Shown here: positions 7,039 to 11,080 of the stretch, piece after piece
How the letters are laid out: every line of letters begins with the position of its first letter
Numbering within the stretch: position 1 is the stretch's first letter
Assembly (NCBI GenBank): GCA_012510335.1
Contig: JAAZIF010000143.1
Coordinates: forward strand, 1 to 11,080
Source: Methanomicrobiales archaeon
Lineage (GTDB): Archaea; Halobacteriota; Methanomicrobia; Methanomicrobiales; Methanoculleaceae
Direction of reading: 5' to 3'
Length of the DNA: 11,080 bases
The notes under the pieces: model-generated
Seen by the model: the letters and a program-made list of their open reading frames with translations, nothing else
Databases searched by the model: none
Told to the model about the DNA's origin: nothing
Made by a program: the position numbers and the translations under genes

Positions 7039-7418
7039 TCATCCCGCCGGCGTGGCAAATCCGCACCTCATCCAGGCAAATGCTGCGAGCGCACCTACCT
7101 GCATCGCCACCAGGAACCCGACGGCGAGCGGGATGGCGTCCCGTGCCGGCGCCCTGCCAGGATCCGGCGAGCATCCCGTAGCCTGATCGCCCAGTGGTGC
7201 CGCGTGGTGTCGGCCAGGTACCCGGAGACCAGGCGGAGGGCGTAGCCGAGGAACCCGCCGAATCCTGCGACCGCCCCGAAGGCGAGAGCACCGGCGCCGG
7301 GCATGTGGAGGCAGGGCCCTGAGACGCTCCGCGCCCCCTCGTATATGATATCGCCAGAGAGGCTCACGATACCAAAGAGGATGATCACGGTGTAGGCCGC
7401 CCGGTGTCTCCCACCCAT
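7039..7418 (-). pseudogene. Decayed MFS transporter gene
   Basis: Read on the minus strand from ATG 7418, the first 76 residues look like an intact MFS N-terminus: a first helix (TVIILFGIVSLSGDIIYEGA), then a glycine-rich second helix and RLVSGYLADTTR, the motif-A loop. After 7191 the frame stops making sense. A transporter-like GYGMLAGSW resumes in a second frame (7157-7183), and a final hydrophobic helix (LAVGFLVAMQVGALAAFAW) is in the third frame, ending in TGA at 7039-7041. About 380 bases remain of a gene that should be near 1200, so the middle, most of ten membrane helices, has been lost by deletion along with frameshifts. The first-frame product (7095-7418, 107 residues) would be non-functional. 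It is a different subfamily from the MFS gene at the left end. Confidence 0.75.
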
Positions 7419-7558
7419 AGGGTGTTATCTCTCGCTCATCGCCCATAATCTCTGCCGGCTCGGAGATTCCTCCGTGACATGGGCGACGCGCTATAACCGC
7501 GAGGGGATGGTCCAGACCTGCTGCACACCAAAAACCTATAACCCTTGCAAGACCCAGA

Positions 7559-7566
7559 TTTATTTA
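7559..7566 (+). promoter_or_regulatory. Candidate TATA box for the DUF5612-sua5 operon
   Basis: TTTATTTA within CAGATTTATTTACACG is the best TATA match upstream of 7643. A start site about 25 bases downstream would give a leader of about 50 bases that includes the strong GAGGAGGGA ribosome binding site (about 7632-7640). A second AT-rich box, AAAACCTATAACC at 7531-7543, is an alternative. Confidence 0.5.
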
Positions 7567-7642
7567 CACGCCCTGATATGACCCGGAATATCCTGTTAAC
7601 GAAACGATCGGAGAGCGCCCGGATCGCCGGCGAGGAGGGAGC

Positions 7643-8314
7643 ATGACCGGTGATATGTATGCCCTGAGCATCATCACCGAGAACAGGGCCGGCGTCCTGC
7701 GCGACGTGGCCACGGTGATGGCGGACTACCAGGCAAACATACTGGTTATCCAGCAGTCGATCCTCACCACCGGCCCGAACGCCGGAAAGGCCTGTCTCTA
7801 CTTCGAGTTCGAGGAGTGTAGCGACCACGGTCGGCTCATCGCCGACCTGGCCGGGGTTCCGTCTGTCCTCGAAGTCACCACCTACCCGCCGTTCTCCCGG
7901 ATATTCGGCTCACGGGTCATCATCATCGGCGGGGGTGCGCAGGTGGCGCAGGTTGCGATGGGCGCCGTGAACGAGGCGGACCGCCACAACATCCGCGGTG
8001 AGCGTATATCGGTGGATACGATCCCCCTCGTCGGCGAGCAGAACCTCGCGCTCGCCGTTGACGCGGTGGCCCGTCTCCCACGGGCATCCATCCTGGTTCT
8101 CGCCGGGTCGCTCATGGGTGGCGAGATATCGCGGGCCGCAGACCGGGTCCGGCAGGCAGGTATCCCGGTGATCGCCCTCAAGATGGCAGGGAGCGTCCCC
8201 GAACACGCCGACCTGGTCGTGACCGACCCCATCCAGGCCGGCGTATTTGCCGTTATGCATGTGAGCGGCAAGGCGGTCTTTGATATCAGTCGCGTGCGTG
8301 GTCGTGAGTTCTGA
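7643..8314 (+). CDS. ACT-domain protein of the DUF5612 family
   Basis: A 223-residue protein with an N-terminal ACT regulatory domain (residues 1 to about 80: YALSIITENRAGVLRDVATV, the beta-alpha start with the ligand-binding ENRAGVL turn). It is joined to an alpha/beta domain starting at SRVIIIGGGAQ (90-100), which resembles the start of a nucleotide-binding fold. ACT domains usually sense amino acids, so it is probably a ligand-responsive regulator, but the biochemical role of this methanogen family is unknown to me. The start is well fixed: ATG 7643 follows GGAGGGA at normal spacing. The stop TGA (8312-8314) shares a base with the ATG of sua5, so the two are translationally coupled. That suggests a link to threonine or tRNA metabolism, which is inference only. 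Confidence 0.85.
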   Translation: MTGDMYALSIITENRAGVLRDVATVMADYQANILVIQQSILTTGPNAGKACLYFEFEECSDHGRLIADLAGVPSVLEVTTYPPFSRIFGSRVIIIGGGAQVAQVAMGAVNEADRHNIRGERISVDTIPLVGEQNLALAVDAVARLPRASILVLAGSLMGGEISRAADRVRQAGIPVIALKMAGSVPEHADLVVTDPIQAGVFAVMHVSGKAVFDISRVRGREF

Positions 8315-8889
8315 TGGATCAGATCGATACAGCAGTCAGGGTGCTCTCGCGGGACGGTCTCATCGTCTACCCCACCGAGACGGTCTACGGCCTCGGGGCG
8401 GACGCCCTCTCGGAGGATGCGGTGCTGAAGGTCTATGAGGCCAAGAACCGCCCGCTATCAAGACCGATCTCTATAGCGGTCTCCGATATGGATATGCTCT
8501 GCGCCGTTGCGGTGGTTGATGATGCCGCCCGGGTCTTCATCGAGCGGTTCCTGCCCGGACCGGTGACGGTGATCCTCCCGGCGAAGTCATGCCTGCCGGA
8601 GATCATCACCGGCGGCACGGGTCTTGTCGGCATCAGGTGGCCGGCACACGAGGTTTCGCTTGCGATCATCGCGCGACTCGACTCCCCTATAACCGCCACC
8701 AGCGCGAACGTATCAGGCGAGATCCCGCCGACCAGGCCCGGGGATGTCTATATCCCGAATGATTACATGGTCGACGGCGGAGAACTTCCGGGGACGCCGA
8801 GCACGGTGGTTGACCTGACCACCCGGCGGATCCTTCGGAAGGGTGCGGAATGGGAAGTGGTGGAAGCATTCCTCAAGACTCTGCGATAA
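8314..8889 (+). CDS. L-threonylcarbamoyladenylate synthase (Sua5/YrdC family)
   Basis: Makes threonylcarbamoyl-AMP from threonine, bicarbonate and ATP, the first step of tRNA t6A37 synthesis; KEOPS then transfers the group to tRNA. The 191-residue product is a single YrdC domain without the extra C-terminal Sua5 domain. Signatures are YPTETVYGLGADA (19-31), the KxR nucleotide-binding motif KNR (44-46), FLPGPVTVIL, the SANVSG loop (TATSANVSGEIPPTRPGDV) and PSTVVDLT near the end. All key residues I can recognise are present. It overlaps the DUF5612 gene by one base (TGATG). The next gene either overlaps it by 40 bases or starts 5 bases after it. Pcc1, from the following step, is encoded elsewhere in the window. 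Confidence 0.93.
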   Translation: MDQIDTAVRVLSRDGLIVYPTETVYGLGADALSEDAVLKVYEAKNRPLSRPISIAVSDMDMLCAVAVVDDAARVFIERFLPGPVTVILPAKSCLPEIITGGTGLVGIRWPAHEVSLAIIARLDSPITATSANVSGEIPPTRPGDVYIPNDYMVDGGELPGTPSTVVDLTTRRILRKGAEWEVVEAFLKTLR

Positions 8890-9815
8890 AGCCGGTGCGG
8901 CTCCGCGACTTCATCGAGGACCGGGACGGCTGCATATACGCGGTCTCGAACTACGACAACATCGATCGGATCGGGTGCATACTCCGGTACGTTCCCGATC
9001 AGAACGGCGAACGAACGGATCCCTCGGGCCGGCGGTATCGGAAGTACGAGTTTGCCGAGTCCTTCGCCTGGATCCGGGAGCATAAGCCCGAATACCTGGA
9101 TAGCGTCCACAGGGTGCCCTGCGGTGACGTGATCCGGGTCTACAAGCCGGAAGAGGAGATAGGGTACGTGTTGGCGAGGAACACCCGGGTGAAGAGGCTC
9201 CTCTCTCACTTCACGCTCCCGGCGGGCTCGTTTGGATGCACTGGCTCGCTCCTCTGCGGCCTTGAGAACGAGGCCTCCGATATCGATATTGTGGTCTACG
9301 GCGACGCCTGGTTCTCGGCCCAGCGCCAGCTCCGCCATCTTGTGGCGGCGGGTGTTATCCCGGTGATGAGCGAGAGGATGTGGCGGAAGGTCTACGAAAA
9401 GCGTGTGCCGGAGATATCGTTTGACGCATTCGTCCTGCACGAGCAGCGGAAGTGGAACCGGGGGGAGTTTGAGGAGACCTACTTTGACCTCCTCTACACC
9501 CGTGCTTACGGGAACCTTGATGCGATCCCGCCCGGCAAGGGGACTGTTCTCGGCCGGGCGATGATCGAGGCGAGGGTCACCGACGCCTCCCTCTCCTTCG
9601 ATAACCCCGCGGTCTATACCGTGGACCACAGCGATATATCCCGGGTGCTCTCCTTCACTCATACCTACTCGGGGCAGGCGCTCGCGGGGGAGGTCATAGA
9701 GGCGCGGGGGGTTGTGGAGCAACACGGTGATGAGCGGTGGCTGATCGTCGGGACGACCCGCGAGGCGAAGGGGGAGTATATAGTCTCGCGGACACTGCTA
9801 GAGGGTTCAGAATAG
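8850..9815 (+). CDS. Predicted nucleotidyltransferase (MNT-like, probably COG1665)
   Basis: A 321-residue protein with an unrecognised N-terminal region of about 120 residues (RLRDFIEDRDGCIYAVSNYD, then RYVPDQNGERTDPSGRRYRK) followed by a minimal nucleotidyltransferase core. The core shows GSFGCTGSLLCG (126-137) and SDIDIVVYG (143-151), giving the glycine-serine nucleotide loop and the metal-binding Asp144 and Asp146; Asp192 in ISFDAF may be the third carboxylate. It may transfer a nucleotide to RNA or protein, but no substrate is known to me. Start is uncertain: ATG 8850 overlaps sua5 by 40 bases with GGAAGGGTG ahead of it. GTG 8895, 5 bases after the sua5 stop, removes 15 residues and begins near the apparent conserved start. 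Its end overlaps the convergent Cas4-like gene by 9 bases (9807-9815). Confidence 0.82.
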   Translation: MGSGGSIPQDSAIKPVRLRDFIEDRDGCIYAVSNYDNIDRIGCILRYVPDQNGERTDPSGRRYRKYEFAESFAWIREHKPEYLDSVHRVPCGDVIRVYKPEEEIGYVLARNTRVKRLLSHFTLPAGSFGCTGSLLCGLENEASDIDIVVYGDAWFSAQRQLRHLVAAGVIPVMSERMWRKVYEKRVPEISFDAFVLHEQRKWNRGEFEETYFDLLYTRAYGNLDAIPPGKGTVLGRAMIEARVTDASLSFDNPAVYTVDHSDISRVLSFTHTYSGQALAGEVIEARGVVEQHGDERWLIVGTTREAKGEYIVSRTLLEGSE

Positions 9816-10469
9816 ATCGGAGAGGCGTCTCGGCCCGGACATGCACCGCTCGAGGTGAGGGCAGCCTTCGCAGGGTGCCCGGAGGGGGCGCTTCGGGATC
9901 TCGCCCGCGATGATCCTCTTTGCTGCGCGTATCGCCCTGACCATCGCCCGCCGGTCCCGGGGCTGGGGCTCGACGAACCGGGAGATGCCGCTCGCGATGT
10001 ACTCGACGTAGCCGCCGGTGACGGGCCATCCGAGGGTCTCTCGCAGGCAGGCTACGTAGCAGGCGATCCGGAGGCGGTCGGTGCCGTAGGCGCCGGCCTT
10101 CGGCGCGGTGCTCGACCGGGTGATGGCGAACGTGCCGTCCTCAAAGATCTTGTCCACCCGGCCCCTGATCCCGAGGATGTCTGACTGGACCGTGAGGTCT
10201 GACTGGACGGGTCTCTGCCAGGCGCCCTCCCGGCAGGCGCTGATGCACTCATCGAAGAGTTCCCGGGCCTCAGGGGGGGTGTCGGGGAGGATGCAGAGGA
10301 TCTCGTCCCATATGCTCTCCGGGTCGAGCATCCCACCGAGGTGCGTGGAGACCTGTTTGCAGACTGTGTAGCGGGGCGACTCGGGGTGTTCCCAGGACCG
10401 CTCGAAGTAGTAGCGCCGGGGGCATATGTGGCAGGCGACGATGCCGGATACCGGTATGTACTGCTCCAT
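9807..10469 (-). CDS. Stand-alone Cas4-like protein with altered nuclease core
   Basis: A 220-residue member of the Cas4/RecB-like PD-(D/E)XK superfamily, whose active members bind a 4Fe-4S cluster and cut DNA. The cluster cysteines are present in Cas4 arrangement: Cys16 in CHICPRRYYFE (13-23) and Cys200, Cys203, Cys209 in APCEGCPHLERCMSG. His43 and Asp106 (GIRGRVDK, 101-107) occupy motif I and II positions. Where active enzymes have E-x-K the sequence reads AITRSS (115-120), so the acidic residue and the lysine are replaced (Ile116, Arg118). The QxxxY motif reads RIACY (Arg134 to Tyr138). Nuclease activity is therefore doubtful. No other cas genes or repeats are nearby. It ends convergent with, and 9 bases inside, the nucleotidyltransferase gene; its promoter is probably the TATA box at 10507-10514. 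Confidence 0.82.
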   Translation of the reverse strand: MEQYIPVSGIVACHICPRRYYFERSWEHPESPRYTVCKQVSTHLGGMLDPESIWDEILCILPDTPPEARELFDECISACREGAWQRPVQSDLTVQSDILGIRGRVDKIFEDGTFAITRSSTAPKAGAYGTDRLRIACYVACLRETLGWPVTGGYVEYIASGISRFVEPQPRDRRAMVRAIRAAKRIIAGEIPKRPLRAPCEGCPHLERCMSGPRRLSDLF

Positions 10470-10506
10470 GGGATTGATTCCGCTTTAGAAGAGTTGCGCT
10501 CTCCCC

Positions 10507-10514
10507 CTATAAAG
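10507..10514. promoter_or_regulatory. Candidate TATA box between the Cas4-like and DUF3467 genes
   Basis: CTATAAAG on the plus strand reads CTTTATAG on the minus strand, so it could serve either way. On the minus strand it lies about 40 bases before the Cas4-like ATG, giving a short leader. On the plus strand it would leave a leader of about 115 bases before DUF3467, which makes the minus direction more likely. The rest of the 183-base divergent gap is GC-rich with no gene; ATTATG near 10621 is a weaker alternative for DUF3467. Confidence 0.5.
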
Positions 10515-10652
10515 CGGGATACACCCTGCGGCCCGGGATCTGTGGAGCGGGTTCATGCCCTGTGCGGTTGGCGGCCCTGCGCCCGCCGGTGGGGGTGCGC
10601 GATGGCCGGCAAAGACCAACCATTATGCCGGAGCGGATCGAAGAGTGAGTGT

Positions 10653-10949
10653 ATGGCAACCCGAGAGATATCGATCAATATCCCCGGCGACCTCGACCCG
10701 GTCTACTCAAACCGCATCCAGATCGCCTACAAGGAGGACGAGTTCACGTTCCTCTTCCTGCACGAGATCCCCGGCACGAACCAGGCGCGGGCAAAGGCGA
10801 TCGTATCGATCAGCCCCCGGCACGCAAAGAACCTGGTCGAGGTGCTCGCGAAGAGCGTGGCCGATTATGAGCAGAAGTTCGGCCAGATCAGCGCGCCGGC
10901 GACCGCCCAGCCCCAGGAGAGCAATGTCACCATCAGGGGCTACTCCTGA
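10653..10949 (+). CDS. DUF3467 family protein
   Basis: A 98-residue protein of a small family found in bacteria and archaea with no established function. The match is visible from the paired strands and helix pattern: DPVYSNRIQIAYKEDEFTF (15-33), then a short HEIPG, the strand AIVSISPRHAKNLVEVLAK (49-67) and the closing YEQKFGQI (72-79), which is typical of the family. The tail rich in Ala, Pro and Gln is variable. Start ATG 10653 has GAGTGAG just upstream; the frame is open further 5' but that part does not look coding. No signal peptide or membrane segment. It sits alone between the Cas4-like gene (divergent) and tRNA-Thr. Confidence 0.88.
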   Translation: MATREISINIPGDLDPVYSNRIQIAYKEDEFTFLFLHEIPGTNQARAKAIVSISPRHAKNLVEVLAKSVADYEQKFGQISAPATAQPQESNVTIRGYS

Positions 10950-10965
10950 GGGGCCGGGTGATACA

Positions 10966-10973
10966 TTTTTAAT
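10966..10973 (+). promoter_or_regulatory. Candidate TATA box for tRNA-Thr
   Basis: TTTTTAAT in ATACATTTTTAATTCC, 16 bases after the DUF3467 stop and about 33 bases before the mature tRNA 5' end, the right place for an archaeal tRNA promoter. The T-run may also end the DUF3467 transcript. Confidence 0.5.
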
Positions 10974-11002
10974 TCCGGACGTGCAATGGTATAAGGCAGA
11001 TT

Positions 11003-11074
11003 GCCGCTGTGGCTTAGTGGTATAGCGGTTGATTCGTAATCAACAGGCCGGGGGTTCGAATCCCTCCAGCGGCT
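11003..11074 (+). tRNA. tRNA-Thr (anticodon CGT)
   Basis: A full cloverleaf is visible. Acceptor GCCGCTG (11003-11009) pairs with CAGCGGC (11067-11073), discriminator T11074, as expected for archaeal tRNA-Thr. The anticodon stem GTTGA/TCAAC encloses TTCGTAA, anticodon CGT at 11035-11037, with A at position 37. The T arm is GGGGG-TTCGAAT-CCCTC (11050-11066). No CCA is encoded and no intron is seen. It reads ACG codons and, as an ANN decoder with A37, is an expected substrate of the t6A pathway to which Sua5 and Pcc1 belong. Confidence 0.97.
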
Positions 11075-11080
11075 CTTTAA

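Noticed and set aside
6650..7291. Minus-strand 213-codon frame across tRNA-Gly and the MFS remnant
   Set aside because: It runs through the tRNA and the kinase end; only a nine-residue piece (GYGMLAGSW) is transporter-like, and that belongs to the pseudogene.
6817..7418. Element integrated at tRNA-Gly
   Set aside because: No integrase, no second copy of the tRNA 3' end and no mobile gene follow; the downstream DNA is a decayed transporter gene.
9807..10469. CRISPR-Cas locus suggested by the Cas4-like gene
   Set aside because: No repeat-spacer array and no cas1, cas2 or effector gene is present; the protein is a stand-alone homologue.
10341..10652. N-terminal extension of the DUF3467 frame
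   Set aside because: It overlaps the Cas4-like gene antisense and has no DUF3467-like content; ATG 10653 gives the normal family length.

Overview
The window reads as chromosomal DNA of a GC-rich methanogenic archaeon, most likely Methanomicrobiales and probably Methanoculleus or a close relative. The evidence is the archaeal-type ribosomal proteins S3Ae and S15, a KEOPS Pcc1 subunit, archaeal GGAGGTG-type ribosome binding sites, TATA-like promoter boxes, tRNA genes without an encoded CCA, and families typical of methanogens (DUF5612, DUF3467, a PAS/GAF histidine kinase). The genus is an inference from overall look, not from a search.

Layout. Positions 1-816 hold the 3' part of an MFS transporter (plus strand), convergent with a small cupin gene (836-1237, minus). 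A 309-base non-coding stretch follows. Then comes a tight minus-strand operon, read from 4108 down to 1547: rps15, a DHH/RecJ-like phosphoesterase, pcc1 and rps3ae. This is a conserved archaeal informational cluster. Upstream of rps15 lies a non-coding stretch of about 350-390 bases that contains a long inverted repeat. Next is an orphan membrane histidine kinase (4501-6771, plus) and a tRNA-Gly(CCC). About 750 bases after it lack an intact gene: they hold a nested stem-loop and the wreck of a second MFS transporter gene on the minus strand (7039-7418).

From 7643 a plus-strand operon encodes an ACT-domain DUF5612 protein, a short Sua5/YrdC threonylcarbamoyl-AMP synthase and a predicted nucleotidyltransferase. 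It converges, with a 9-base overlap, on a minus-strand Cas4-like protein whose four cluster cysteines are present but whose nuclease core residues appear replaced. A DUF3467 gene and a tRNA-Thr(CGT) close the window.

How it fits together. Most of the window is translation and genome maintenance. Sua5 (8314-8889) and Pcc1 (2192-2428) act at successive steps of tRNA t6A37 synthesis, and the tRNA-Thr(CGT) at the right end, an ANN decoder with A37, is an expected substrate. I see no mobile element, CRISPR array or obvious defence island. The most unusual items are the degenerate Cas4-like protein, the inverted-repeat element in front of rps15 and the decayed MFS gene.
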